Made by a program: the position numbers and the translations under genes. Below, piece after piece: positions 26,632 through 35,704 of a stretch of 64,000 nt of DNA. The notes beneath the pieces are model-generated. The model was not told the DNA's origin. It did not search any database and saw only the letters and a program-made list of their open reading frames with translations. The stretch is taken from NCBI GenBank assembly GCA_023414355.1, contig JAEZOB010000009.1:248001-312000 (forward strand), given 5' to 3'. Source of the DNA: Bacillota bacterium (GTDB lineage: Bacteria; Bacillota; Clostridia; Lachnospirales; Lachnospiraceae). Within the stretch, counting starts at the first letter, position 1; every line of letters begins with the position of its first letter.

Positions 26632-28233
26632 TTGAAAAGACAAAATACAAGTAAATTGAGTTTTCCTTTGACAAACGAAGGAATTGACGCTGCCAGTATA
26701 CAGATCAGCACGTTGTTACAGGATGTTGTAGAGCGGCGGGAAATTCTGCGTATCCGATTGGCGGCGGAGGATGTACTAAATCTCTGGAGCAATACACCGG
26801 GTAGCGCAGGCTTATGTACTGTTCAGTATTGTATCCGGCCAGGGCAGAGAAGTATTCGTGTGTCTGTGGCCGGCCCCAGTGTAAACCCCAATACCGATTG
26901 CATGGAAAATGAGCTGGACGCAGCCGGTAACGTAATTCTGGAGAGCCTTGGACTATCGCCGATGTACCGCTATAGTAAAGGAGTAAATCAAGTAGATTTT
27001 CCGGTACCAGGGAAAAAGGTCAATCAACTGTCGTGGGTTGCTTTGGCTGGTGCGCTGGCCATAATCTTAGGGCTTCTGACTACGCGTCTACCACTTTCCA
27101 CACAGCGGTTTTTAACAGAGCAACTTGCCATGCCAACACTGAAGGTCCTCTTAGGGTTGCTCACCGGTGTTGCTATGCCCATGATTTTTCTTTCCATCTG
27201 TACCGGAATTTTAGGAATTGGAAACGTGGCTGCGCTGGGCCGGATTGGAAAGAAGTTTCTACTTCGCTTTCTAGGGCTGACCTTTGTGGTATCAGCCTTG
27301 TCGGTCGCTGCAGTAGGATGGCTGTTCCCGCTATCCGGTGAAGGTGGTGCCGATGCCGGTGGGTTTCAAGCTATTTTCAATCTGGTGCTTCAAATGATCC
27401 CAACAAATCTGGTTTCTCCATTGTTGGAGGGAAACGCCCTACAACTCATTTTATTGGGAATGAGCGTTGGTGTTGCGCTGTTGATATTGGGCGAGCGGGC
27501 AGAAGGCTTGTCGGATGTGATACGACAGGCAGATGATATGGTGTCGCTTTTGATGCGTGGCATCAATCGACTCATCCCACTATTTGTGTTCCTGACCTTT
27601 TACGGACTGACTGTTTCATCAGATGCTTCCAAGCTGGGTGGGGCAGTTAAAATACTGATACTGGTAGTTGTGTTATGTCTTTTGCTAGCGCTGGTATTTA
27701 CCATCGTCGTCTGCGTGCGCTGTCACGTATCCATGGGCACACTGCTGCGAAAGACGCTTCCGGCTTTTCTGGTGGCCTTCAGTACCGCGTCCTCTGCAGC
27801 CAGCTTTCCCTTGAGACTGGAAATCTGTGAAAAACAACTGGGGATAGCGGGTCAAGCCGCAAGGTTTAGTGTATCCCTCGCACAGACACTTTTTAAACCC
27901 ACCGGCTGCATCATTTATAGCGTGTCTGCTCTGTGCGTCGCGGCCGCATATGACTTACCGATCACACCGATGTGGCTGGTGCTGCTTGTCCTTATATCCG
28001 GAATTCTGACCATTGCAACCCCACCGGTTGCCGGAGGCACTAATATGGCTTATTCCGCACTGTTTCTACAGCTTGGTATTCCGGCAGAAGGGATGGTACT
28101 GGTACTGGCAGCAGAACCGATTCTGGATTTTCTGCTCACAGCAGTCAACTCACATGTTCAGGTCATGCTGATCGTACTGACAGCCGGTAACTTAAAGCTA
28201 CTAGACAGGAATACCTTGACTTCTAGTGATTGA
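26632..28233 (+). CDS. DAACS-type carboxylate/amino-acid symporter with extra N-terminal domain
   Basis: 533 residues read from TTG with GAGAGGG ten bases upstream. Residues 1-125 are soluble (RIRLAAEDVLNLW, RPGQRSIRVSVAGPS) and loosely recall GHKL/anti-sigma-type folds. Residues ~130-520 form a dicarboxylate/amino acid:cation symporter with eight helices, a Ser-rich hairpin (STASSAASFPL) and TPPVAGGTNMAY. The usual Asn-Met-Asp-Gly-Thr motif is replaced by FKPTGCIIYS, so the substrate or coupling ion may differ from glutamate/Na+. First gene of natural-product copy 1, driven by site A. A fragment of its last 69 codons stands at 38928. Confidence 0.8.
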   Translation: MKRQNTSKLSFPLTNEGIDAASIQISTLLQDVVERREILRIRLAAEDVLNLWSNTPGSAGLCTVQYCIRPGQRSIRVSVAGPSVNPNTDCMENELDAAGNVILESLGLSPMYRYSKGVNQVDFPVPGKKVNQLSWVALAGALAIILGLLTTRLPLSTQRFLTEQLAMPTLKVLLGLLTGVAMPMIFLSICTGILGIGNVAALGRIGKKFLLRFLGLTFVVSALSVAAVGWLFPLSGEGGADAGGFQAIFNLVLQMIPTNLVSPLLEGNALQLILLGMSVGVALLILGERAEGLSDVIRQADDMVSLLMRGINRLIPLFVFLTFYGLTVSSDASKLGGAVKILILVVVLCLLLALVFTIVVCVRCHVSMGTLLRKTLPAFLVAFSTASSAASFPLRLEICEKQLGIAGQAARFSVSLAQTLFKPTGCIIYSVSALCVAAAYDLPITPMWLVLLVLISGILTIATPPVAGGTNMAYSALFLQLGIPAEGMVLVLAAEPILDFLLTAVNSHVQVMLIVLTAGNLKLLDRNTLTSSD

Positions 28234-28378
28234 ATCAAAAAAGGAATAAATGAAAGGCTCTGTGAGGTTTTTCGGATTTTTGAGTTTTTTGGATTTTAGG
28301 GCTGTATTGACTGATGTCTGGAAATATGATATATGATTTTGGTATATACATAAAAAATGAGAATGAGAAGGTGACTGT

Positions 28379-29164
28379 ATGAAATTAAAAAAATATGTAA
28401 TTATGTTGGTGTGTTTCAGTGTAATCATATTATCTGCAGGTTGTACGAAGAAGATCGAACCATCTGAGGATAGGGATACTTTATATCAGGTATCTACCAT
28501 TAATTCTTTGCTGGCTGGAAATTATGATGGATTCATTACGAGTGGGGAGCTGAAGAAAAAGGGGGATATAGGATTAGGAACCTTTGATATGCTGGATGGT
28601 GAAATGATGGTACTTGATGGAGAGGTTTATCGAATTAATTCGGAGGGCAAAGTGATAACAGTCAAGGATGAAGTAACCTCACCCTTTGCTGCGGTTACAA
28701 TTTTTGATGAAGACAGCTCGCAAAGTCTTACAAGTATTGATAGTATAGATGCATTACAAAAACAACTTGACAAGTTAATTACTAACAAGGATTTATTCTA
28801 TGTATTTCGTATTGATGCTGAATTTGATTATATAAAGACAAGATCTGTTCCAAAGCAAGAGAAACCATATCCTATCTTATCAGAGGTAACGAAGAAGCAA
28901 TCAATCTTTGAGTTTGATACTGTAAAAGGAACTGTAGTGGCAATCTGGTGTCCTGAATATATCGGAGGTGTAAATGTGTCCGGATATCATATGCATTTTA
29001 TATCCGAGGACAGAACAAAGGGCGGACACTTGCTGGAGTTACGCTTTCAACAAGGGAATGTACTTGTGGATGGTATGAAAGGCTTTGAAATGCTCTTATC
29101 GAATGAAGGTGCAAAAGGAAGTTTAGCGGATATCGAAGATGAAATAAATAAGGTGGAGAGGTAA
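28379..29164 (+). CDS. alsD: Alpha-acetolactate decarboxylase, predicted lipoprotein
   Basis: 261 residues. After a 20-residue signal with lipobox LSAGC, the protein matches acetolactate decarboxylase: LLAGNYDGFITSGELKK, GDIGLGTFDMLDGEM, VYRINSEGKV and the metal-binding YHMHFISEDRTKGGH. The enzyme converts 2-acetolactate to acetoin with a zinc ion held by the three His. Export is unusual, though secreted AlsD is known from some Bacillales. No acetolactate synthase gene is adjacent. It lies between the transporter and the LytTR regulator genes of copy 1; a ~58-bp scrap of it remains at 39148. Confidence 0.88.
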   Translation: MKLKKYVIMLVCFSVIILSAGCTKKIEPSEDRDTLYQVSTINSLLAGNYDGFITSGELKKKGDIGLGTFDMLDGEMMVLDGEVYRINSEGKVITVKDEVTSPFAAVTIFDEDSSQSLTSIDSIDALQKQLDKLITNKDLFYVFRIDAEFDYIKTRSVPKQEKPYPILSEVTKKQSIFEFDTVKGTVVAIWCPEYIGGVNVSGYHMHFISEDRTKGGHLLELRFQQGNVLVDGMKGFEMLLSNEGAKGSLADIEDEINKVER

Positions 29165-29301
29165 TCATCGATTCTCCGATTGATAACAGTTGGATAATAG
29201 AATATAATAAAATCAGTCTTTTCGACATAAAATAGCCAAAGCTTTGACAAGAGATAAAACAAATGGAAGCGGATGTGACCGTGGAAATTAGGAGTGAAAC
29301 T

Positions 29302-30045
29302 ATGCTGCGTATAGCAATCTGTGATGATTTACCGGAACATTTGGAAAAAATCAAATCCGGTGTTAGCCAATACTTTAGCGAACACCCGGAAGAAAAGATC
29401 GATATTGTTACATACAATAATCCACTGATTTTCCTCGAGAGTCTGGACAAGACCGGTGGCTTTGATATCCTACTGTTGGATGTGTGTATGCCCGGTATTG
29501 ACGGTACACAGGTAGCGGCGGAAATCCGCAAACGTGGAGACAAATGCGAAATTGTCTTTCTCACCACCAGTGATGAGTTTACAGTGGAGGCCTTTGCACT
29601 CAAAGCTGCCCATTATCTGGTGAAACCATTCACCCAAGCGCAGCTAAGCGAAGCACTTAACAGAGTAATGGTACAATTCAGTGCGGGGCTAGAGCCAAAG
29701 ATTGCGCTCAAGTTGACCGGTGGCGGGACGCGAGCGCTGGAATTGAATGAAATTCTCTGGATTGAGAGCCGTAACCATGCCCAGACAGTCTATTTAAAGG
29801 ACGGTGGAAGCGAGGAGACACGGGAATCTCTGTCGCAGCAGCTGGCTGCGCTCGAGGAGCTGTCACCGGGACAATTTGTCAGCCCTTGCAAGGGTTATCT
29901 CGTGAATCAAAAAGCAATCCGTACTGTAGAGCCTAAGAGAATTATAATGCGCTCCGGGCAGGAGATTCCCTTGGCAAGGGGGTCCTTCCGAGAATTTACA
30001 GATCGTTATTTTGCTTATATGTTTCCTAAGGGAGGATGGATATGA
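29302..30045 (+). CDS. LytTR-family response regulator (AgrA-like)
   Basis: 247 residues from ATG 29302, with AGGAG ten bases upstream. The receiver domain carries phospho-acceptor Asp60 (ILLLDVCMPGIDG), Thr in FLTTSDE and Lys in YLVKPF. The LytTR DNA-binding domain follows (LKLTGGGTRALELNEILWIES, FVSPCKGYLVNQKAI, RGSFREFTDRYFAY). Its gene overlaps the kinase gene. It is the natural candidate to bind the group-1 tandem repeats at 26436, 31534, 32405 and 39222, because LytTR proteins bind pairs of ~9-bp direct repeats two helical turns apart. Confidence 0.92.
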   Translation: MLRIAICDDLPEHLEKIKSGVSQYFSEHPEEKIDIVTYNNPLIFLESLDKTGGFDILLLDVCMPGIDGTQVAAEIRKRGDKCEIVFLTTSDEFTVEAFALKAAHYLVKPFTQAQLSEALNRVMVQFSAGLEPKIALKLTGGGTRALELNEILWIESRNHAQTVYLKDGGSEETRESLSQQLAALEELSPGQFVSPCKGYLVNQKAIRTVEPKRIIMRSGQEIPLARGSFREFTDRYFAYMFPKGGWI

Positions 30046-31331
30046 TTGAGCTTTTACCGCATATATTGAGAGGTACTGTAGGTACTATCATGAACTTAGT
30101 ACTGATGCTCACGCTGCTACAACCTAAGTATAGCAAGAAAGTGACTTATTTGGCTATGCTCGGGATTCTTAGCATCGATCTTGGCGTAGCGATCTTTTGT
30201 TATATCAACGGAAACTTAACGCTATTGGCAAGGTTTGAAAGGATACTGTTCGCAGTTCTCTGTTTTGTGATCAAGCCCCTGTTCAAGGACAACTTCATGC
30301 AATGGCTTTTCAGCTATATCACACTCCAAAACATCAGTGCTATGGTCGTCGTGATCGGCTTCGTGATTTCGGAGCAGCTGCCTTATCCACTCTATGCAAA
30401 TGTGATCATGCGTCTTTTACTTTTCCTGCTTTTTTACTGGTTGCTCCGATACCGTGTACGTCCGCTCTACCGCCAGATGGTGGAGCACTGGAATGTGTTC
30501 TTCTATCTGGCCTTTGCTGTGTGGGTTACTTACACCTATTTCTTCGTCGCAAGCGATGACGTTGTTGTGATGCTTACAGAGCAGACAATGCCAATGCTAT
30601 TGATTACTGCGATTACGTTGGCGGCCTACATCTCGATTTGTCACACACTGTCCATCATTTCCAAGGAACAGATCCTACGTGAGGAAAGGCTGCGTTCCAT
30701 TGCCCAGCAGGAACTCTTGCAGACGGAGCTTATTGCGCAAGAGTCCTTTGTGAATTTTGCGAAACAGAATCGCCATGATATGCGGCATCACAATGCTCTT
30801 CTTGTGGACTACTTAGAGCGTGGTGATGTAAATGGTGCAAAGGAATATCTACTCCAGCATGATGCACTTATTGTCGAGACAACACTGAAGAAGTACTGTG
30901 AAAACGTTGTAGCGAATGCGGTCATTCGTCGCTATGCAAGGCGGTCAGAGAACAGCGGCATTTCTTTTTCAGTTGAGGCTAATATACCTGAACAATTGCC
31001 GCTTACCGCTCCGGAAACCGGCGAGTTGTTCAGTAATCTGCTTGAAAATGCCTACGAAGCCTGTGAAAAGGTAAAATGTGGTGCTTACATCGCTTTGACA
31101 GTACATACGGATCATGAAAGCCTACGGTTAGAGCTTCGCAACAGTGTGGCAATTCAAACAGTCTTTCACGAATCCGGGCTGCCCCTCACAACTAAGGAAG
31201 GCGGTGGTGCCGGTACCAGAAGTACTGCCACTATTGTGCAAAGATATGGTGGAATGCTCCGTTTTACGCAGGAGGACGATGTGTTCATTACCCAAATAAT
31301 CCTGCAACTAGACAAAAAGGAAGCACGTTAG
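30042..31331 (+). CDS. GHKL-family sensor kinase (AgrC-like)
   Basis: 429 residues from ATG 30042, six bases after GGAGG and overlapping the regulator stop (ATGA). Six or seven membrane helices fill residues 1-205. The cytoplasmic part has the AgrC-type His box (NFAKQNRHDMRHHNALL), then the ATPase N box FSNLLENAYEAC and a short G box (GGGAGTRSTATIVQRYGG). Such kinases usually sense exported peptides, and this one is encoded three genes before a Nif11-type precursor, so peptide sensing is plausible. The ligand is not identifiable. Confidence 0.9.
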   Translation: MIELLPHILRGTVGTIMNLVLMLTLLQPKYSKKVTYLAMLGILSIDLGVAIFCYINGNLTLLARFERILFAVLCFVIKPLFKDNFMQWLFSYITLQNISAMVVVIGFVISEQLPYPLYANVIMRLLLFLLFYWLLRYRVRPLYRQMVEHWNVFFYLAFAVWVTYTYFFVASDDVVVMLTEQTMPMLLITAITLAAYISICHTLSIISKEQILREERLRSIAQQELLQTELIAQESFVNFAKQNRHDMRHHNALLVDYLERGDVNGAKEYLLQHDALIVETTLKKYCENVVANAVIRRYARRSENSGISFSVEANIPEQLPLTAPETGELFSNLLENAYEACEKVKCGAYIALTVHTDHESLRLELRNSVAIQTVFHESGLPLTTKEGGGAGTRSTATIVQRYGGMLRFTQEDDVFITQIILQLDKKEAR

Positions 31332-31444
31332 GTAACTAATTCTTGACAATTGAAAATACGCAAAGCGTATGATCGATTATAGTAGCTCATTATAATGTGG
31401 AAATGAATGCAACCGAATACGAACCTTTACTTGATACTTCCAAA

Positions 31445-31490
31445 GGGCGTCGCAAATAACTTTTATAGTGATTGTGTGATGCCCTTTTTT
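31445..31490 (+). terminator. Terminator after the LytTR/GHKL pair
   Basis: Stem GGGCGTCGCA / TGTGATGCCC with a 24-base loop, followed by six Ts. Closely similar hairpins are at 32321 and 38841. Confidence 0.78.
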
Positions 31491-31533
31491 ACGTGGAGAA
31501 ATGAATGGTATTAGGTGCTTTTTTGCCTAAATG

Positions 31534-31600
31534 ACATTTTACGTAATATTAGGACGTTTTATGCAGAATTTTGCACGAGAACGAGAAAAAATGCTAACAT
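31534..31600 (+). promoter_or_regulatory. Group-1 tandem-repeat promoter (site B) of the acetyltransferase gene
   Basis: ACATTTTACG (31534) and ACGTTTTATG (31554), 20 bp apart, with TGCTAACAT starting at 31592, again 38 bp after the second repeat. Confidence 0.7.
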
Positions 31601-31626
31601 ACAATAAAATAATAAGCGAAGGAAGT

Positions 31627-32265
31627 ATGGATATGAAAAATTCTGAACCGCGTACCCTCTACACGATACAACAAGTTGAGACTCTGTCTCCCGCGCAGTT
31701 TATGCGGGCAGTAGAGGAAACAACCCGCGCCTTTGCGGGTGACCCAACCTTCGATTTTATCTTTCGCTCACCGCAGGAACTATCGCAATTGGTGGACATC
31801 AACCTGCGTTATTATCTGAAGATGGGAAAGATATTTGGCGCCTTTGATGAAAACGGAGTGATGCAAGGTATTTCACTATGGAACGAACCGGGCGGACAAC
31901 CGATTACTGCATCAAGTGTCCTAAAGAGCGGTCTGCTGGGTGATTTTTGCAAGCTGTTCTTCCACATTAAGCCGGGCAGCTTTTACCGTATGCTCAAGAT
32001 TTCCGATTGCACTCAGGAACATCACCCTGACGGTGAGCATTTGTATCTGTACTGGATCACTGCATTTCGCCCGGGAGCCGGCAGCGCACTTTTAGAGGAT
32101 GCCTTCGCTCGTTTTCACGGTTTAGATATCTATTTGGAAAATTCAAATCAGGACAAGAACGATCACTTTTATCGAAAGCACGGCTTTACGCCGTTACCGG
32201 AAATCGGCTGGCGTGGTTGTGTGCTGCAGCCTATGCTACGGACAATACAATCCATAAGCGGGTAA
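31627..32265 (+). CDS. GNAT-family N-acetyltransferase-like protein
   Basis: 212 residues from ATG 31627 (ATG 31633 is equally possible; GAAGGAAG lies upstream of both). The C-terminal half has the GNAT order: HLYLYWITAFRPGAGSALLEDA for strand 4 and the acetyl-CoA loop, then DIYLENSNQDKNDHFYRKHGF for strand 5. The pyrophosphate-binding loop is reduced (RPGAGSALL rather than Q/RxxGxG/A). It may acylate a product or intermediate of the natural-product locus, or give self-protection; the substrate is unknown. It has its own promoter (site B). Confidence 0.75.
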   Translation: MDMKNSEPRTLYTIQQVETLSPAQFMRAVEETTRAFAGDPTFDFIFRSPQELSQLVDINLRYYLKMGKIFGAFDENGVMQGISLWNEPGGQPITASSVLKSGLLGDFCKLFFHIKPGSFYRMLKISDCTQEHHPDGEHLYLYWITAFRPGAGSALLEDAFARFHGLDIYLENSNQDKNDHFYRKHGFTPLPEIGWRGCVLQPMLRTIQSISG

Positions 32266-32320
32266 AGTAATATATAAAAGTTAGACACTAATAATAAACT
32301 TGAATCGAAGGCTGTTGACT

Positions 32321-32367
32321 GGTGCGTCATAAATAACTGTATAGTTATTATGTGGCACCCTTTTTAT
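32321..32367 (+). terminator. Terminator after the acetyltransferase gene
   Basis: Stem GGTGCGTCATAAATAAC / GTTATTATGTGGCACC with a short loop and CTTTTT. It belongs to the same hairpin family as 31445 and 38841. Confidence 0.8.
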
Positions 32368-32404
32368 TGTGCGAAAGTAATGAGTATGGATAGTTGTTTA
32401 AACT

Positions 32405-32471
32405 ACATTTTACGCAAAATTATGACATTTCACGCAAGTTCATGCCCAGAATAATTTCGATATGTTACTCT
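32405..32471 (+). promoter_or_regulatory. Group-1 tandem-repeat promoter (site C) of the M3 peptidase gene
   Basis: ACATTTTACG (32405) and ACATTTCACG (32425), 20 bp apart, with TGTTACTCT at 32463, 38 bp downstream. Site D at 39222 is a diverged copy of the same region. The transcript would include the peptidase, Nif11 precursor and probably the DsbA-like gene. Confidence 0.78.
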
Positions 32472-32608
32472 AAATATATCTTAAAGTGAGAGAGAAATTT
32501 TACATAAAATACCTTTGAATCTTTTTTTCCAAATCCAGTATCAATCGGGTATCCTCTCTCGTATTGCTGTGTGGTAGATATAAGTCTTATATGATGGAGG
32601 AGTTACTT

Positions 32609-34477
32609 ATGAAACGAGTTTTTAAAATCTTACTTGTACTTTTTATGGTACTATCATTGATTGGAAGTAGCCAAAATTATGCGATGGCAAACACAGCACC
32701 GGCAAAGACTGCCATTTCACAGAAAGCTGTGTGGGATATAAGTGCCATCTATCCGGATAAGGCGGCTTTTGAAGTGGAGTTTTCCAAGCTGGAGTCACAA
32801 ATGGCAACCATAACAGCCCTGCGTGGAAAGCTTAACACTTTGGATGGTGTGACTGACTACTATACGGAATATAATGAAGCTGACCGATTGGTTTCACGAC
32901 TGGATACCTATGCCTGGCTGCAGGTGCAAAAGGATCAGTCTGACAATAAAGCGAAAGAGCTATCAGGCCGTGTGGCCAATTTGATTGCTAAGTTCTCTTC
33001 TGAGACAGCCTTCGCTCTGCCGGAGCTGTTTGCGAATGATGACAGCTTCTTAGATAAGGTTGCTGCAGATGTACGTATGAAGCCGTATCTCACCTGGTAT
33101 GAGCGTGATCGTGCGAATAATAAACATACGCTGCCAGAGTCAGAGGAGATGCTTTTACAACCGATTTATCAGCTGCGGGATGGGGCGTACTCCTTGTATG
33201 GTACTCTTATTAATAGTGAGATGACCTTCAAAAAAATCAAATTTCCCGATGGGACGAAGCGTCTTGCGGATGAGAACAATTACCCCGCCAGCTTCAACCC
33301 GGAATATACTCAGAAATTCCGCATCGCTTATGCCAATTCAATGTTTCAGTCTTACGGACAGTTCCGTAATACGCTGGCACAGAATATGCAAAATTATTAT
33401 ACAGCTGTGGCAAAGAGTGCAGTTTACCACAAGTATGGATCTGCACTGGAGGCAGACTTAGCATCACAGGACATCCCCGTAGCGGTCTATGATGGAGTTT
33501 TGTCTGCAGCAGATCAGGCAAAGCCGGCACTGAAGCAGTACTTCGGGCTGATTAAAAAGTTCCTTGGTGTTAAGACACTCTATAGCTTTGAAACAAATAC
33601 AAGCCTTGCTAAGAACCCCGGAACGACTTATTCCTATACGGATGCTCAGATTCTTGTGAGAAAAGCACTGGAACCCTTAGGGACGGACTACACCAAGCAG
33701 CTAAACTTAATGTTCTCAGGCAATGCGATTGATTTATACCCGGCAGATAATAAGACCTCCGGTGCATTTGCTGTATCGGTACCAGGTACCCATCCCTTTG
33801 TCCTGCTTAACTATAATAATGATTATGACAGTGTTTCCACAATGGCTCATGAGCTTGGCCATGCTGTACACATGCAGTATGCTAAAAACCAGGAGAGCAT
33901 CTATGGGCAGAATGTCTCCACTATAAGCAGCGAGGTGGCCAGTATCTTGAATGAGGTGTTGCTATCAGACTATATGATTAAGAATGCCAAAACAGAGAAG
34001 GAACGAAAGTATTATATGGCTCAGCAGATGACCTTGCTATATGGCACATTTTTTACCCAGACCTTCTTCGCACGTTTCCAGGAGGAGGCAGTCAAAAAGC
34101 TGGAAAATGGAGCTACCCTGACCGCCGATAAACTGGATGAGCTGTGGAAACAGGCTGCAAAGGATTCTTTCGGTACATCCTATACGCTCACAGAGGACTG
34201 CGCTGGTGGCTGGGCACGAATTCCCCACTTATATCAAGGTTTTTATGTCTATCAGTATGCAGTGGGCATTGCCGCAGCATGTAATATTGCTGATGGTATC
34301 CAATCAGGCGATCAGGATGCGGTAGACGACTATCTGGCCTTCCTAAAGGCCGGCGACAGCGGAAACATCGTACAGCTGCTGAATATTGCTGGAGTTGATA
34401 TTTCGAACGGTGATTATATCGACGCATTTACCAAACGTTTTGACCGTCTTGTTAAGGAGTTCAGTAACACAAAGTAA
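32609..34477 (+). CDS. Secreted M3-family oligoendopeptidase F-like metallopeptidase
   Basis: 622 residues from ATG 32609, with GGAGG ten bases upstream. A signal peptide is visible (KRVFKILLVLFMVLSLIGS, cleavage after AMA). The M3 zinc site is complete: AHELGHAVH and the third ligand Glu in SSEVASILNEVLL. PepF-type enzymes are normally cytoplasmic, so an exported one next to a leader-peptide gene suggests trimming of an exported peptide or digestion of competing or signal peptides. The next gene starts 47 bp downstream. The first 32 codons exist again, mutated, at 39429. Confidence 0.9.
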   Translation: MKRVFKILLVLFMVLSLIGSSQNYAMANTAPAKTAISQKAVWDISAIYPDKAAFEVEFSKLESQMATITALRGKLNTLDGVTDYYTEYNEADRLVSRLDTYAWLQVQKDQSDNKAKELSGRVANLIAKFSSETAFALPELFANDDSFLDKVAADVRMKPYLTWYERDRANNKHTLPESEEMLLQPIYQLRDGAYSLYGTLINSEMTFKKIKFPDGTKRLADENNYPASFNPEYTQKFRIAYANSMFQSYGQFRNTLAQNMQNYYTAVAKSAVYHKYGSALEADLASQDIPVAVYDGVLSAADQAKPALKQYFGLIKKFLGVKTLYSFETNTSLAKNPGTTYSYTDAQILVRKALEPLGTDYTKQLNLMFSGNAIDLYPADNKTSGAFAVSVPGTHPFVLLNYNNDYDSVSTMAHELGHAVHMQYAKNQESIYGQNVSTISSEVASILNEVLLSDYMIKNAKTEKERKYYMAQQMTLLYGTFFTQTFFARFQEEAVKKLENGATLTADKLDELWKQAAKDSFGTSYTLTEDCAGGWARIPHLYQGFYVYQYAVGIAAACNIADGIQSGDQDAVDDYLAFLKAGDSGNIVQLLNIAGVDISNGDYIDAFTKRFDRLVKEFSNTK

Positions 34478-34523
34478 GGAAGAAGAATTTTTTCATTTAA
34501 TATAATCAAAGGAGGATGATAAC

Positions 34524-34808
34524 ATGAGTTTAGAATCAGCAAGGCTCTTTGTACAAAAGGTGTATACAAATAGGGAGTTTGCGAACAAAGTAATTATGAT
34601 TAAGGAAGACAAAGAGCTTTTCGCTTTTATAGCGAAAGAAGGTTATGACTTTGATACAGAGGAACTGACAGAAGTCAATCGAGAGTTTCGTAATAAAGTA
34701 AATGGAGAATTGAGCGAAGCGGAGTTAAGTATGGTAGTTGGTGGTGGGGCTACAATGTTCGCACCATGTACGCCGACAACTAATTATTCTTATTGTAAAA
34801 AACATTAA
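34524..34808 (+). CDS. Nif11-type leader peptide, RiPP precursor
   Basis: 94 residues. Residues 1-73 match the Nif11-like leader class: FVQKVYTNREFANKV, ELFAFIAKEGYDFDTEEL, and GELSEAELSMVVGGG as a double-glycine-type cleavage end. The ~20-residue core that follows has two Cys eight residues apart and several Thr, Ser, Asn and Tyr (APCTPTTNYSYCKKH). AGGAGG stands eight bases before the ATG. No lanthionine synthetase or radical SAM gene is next to it; the flanking M3 peptidase, DsbA-like protein and, in the parental cluster, condensation/ligase/ACP genes are the candidate processing enzymes. A Cys-Cys disulfide or acyl modification of the core is an inference. Confidence 0.85.
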   Translation: MSLESARLFVQKVYTNREFANKVIMIKEDKELFAFIAKEGYDFDTEELTEVNREFRNKVNGELSEAELSMVVGGGATMFAPCTPTTNYSYCKKH

Positions 34809-34851
34809 ATATTATGATGTTATCGATGTAGAAATATACATGGAAGGGGCA

Positions 34852-34876
34852 GGAGGCAGATCTCTTTGCCTCTTTC
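34852..34876 (+). terminator. Weak hairpin after the Nif11 precursor gene
   Basis: A GAGGCA / TGCCTC stem with an eight-base loop is followed by only TTTC. It may attenuate rather than end transcription into the DsbA-like gene. Confidence 0.5.
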
Positions 34877-35003
34877 AATGTAGTGCTTTAAATTTATCTT
34901 CATAGGGATTACTTGTATAAAGATCTTTAGACTAAGAGGTAAAAATAATTAGTACCATCCGCTTTTGGCTATATAAACATGATATTTTGGTAGGAGGAAT
35001 GGC

Positions 35004-35690
35004 ATGAAAATAGAGGTGTGGTATGATTTTGTTTGTCCGCTTTGCTACATAGGGAAAAGAAGATTAGAAATTGCTTTGGATCAATTCAAGTATGAGGATG
35101 AGGTTACATTGGTTTTCAGAAGCTTTGAGATAGGTGCATTCTCTGAAGAAAATAATTATGAAACGATGAATGAAATTACTGCGAGAAAATTACACATAAC
35201 ACTGGAAGAAGCGAAAGCCTCCAATCATTATTTGGTTGAAAAAGCAAAAGCAGTAGGTCTGGATTTTAATATAGATGAGGTAATCCCCAAAAACACATTT
35301 GATGCCCACAGGGTATTTCAGTATGCAAAGGCAGAGAATAAGATGGAGGAGATGGCAGAAAGGATTTTTAAGGCACACTTTGTTGATGCTTTAGATATTT
35401 CTGACTATTTCGTATTAGCTAGTCTTGCCGGGGAGGTTGGCCTTAACAGCGAGAAAGTAATAAGCATTTTGGAATCAGATCAGTACAGTGAAGAAGTAAC
35501 AAAGGATGAAGAAGCTGCTTCAAGATTGGGAATAGACGGGGTACCGTACTATATAGTGAATAGAAAATATGTGATACCGGGAGCACAGCCACCGGAATTG
35601 TTTTTAGAGATTCTGGAAAAGGCTAGGGAAGATGAGCTTTCAACGGCATCTCAAAGTATTATAGATGAATTGTTAGGAAGAATATTTTAG
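35004..35690 (+). CDS. DsbA/FrnE-family thiol oxidoreductase
   Basis: 228 residues without a signal peptide, so cytoplasmic. The thioredoxin-fold active site is Cys-Pro-Leu-Cys in WYDFVCPLCYIGKRRLE, and the cis-Pro loop is GIDGVPYYIVN. This is the FrnE-like branch of the DsbA family, which also includes enzymes of antibiotic pathways. Position after a two-Cys precursor makes thiol chemistry on that peptide a reasonable guess. The last 28 codons and 12 bp of 3' flank recur at 39532-39630, directly before the condensation gene. Confidence 0.88.
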   Translation: MKIEVWYDFVCPLCYIGKRRLEIALDQFKYEDEVTLVFRSFEIGAFSEENNYETMNEITARKLHITLEEAKASNHYLVEKAKAVGLDFNIDEVIPKNTFDAHRVFQYAKAENKMEEMAERIFKAHFVDALDISDYFVLASLAGEVGLNSEKVISILESDQYSEEVTKDEEAASRLGIDGVPYYIVNRKYVIPGAQPPELFLEILEKAREDELSTASQSIIDELLGRIF

Positions 35691-35704
35691 AATGAAAAGA
35701 TGAT

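Noticed and set aside
31534..31626. ATG at 31531 as the start of the acetyltransferase
   Set aside because: It would place the tandem-repeat promoter inside the coding region; ATG 31627 or 31633 has a ribosome binding site and the recognisable domain begins after it.
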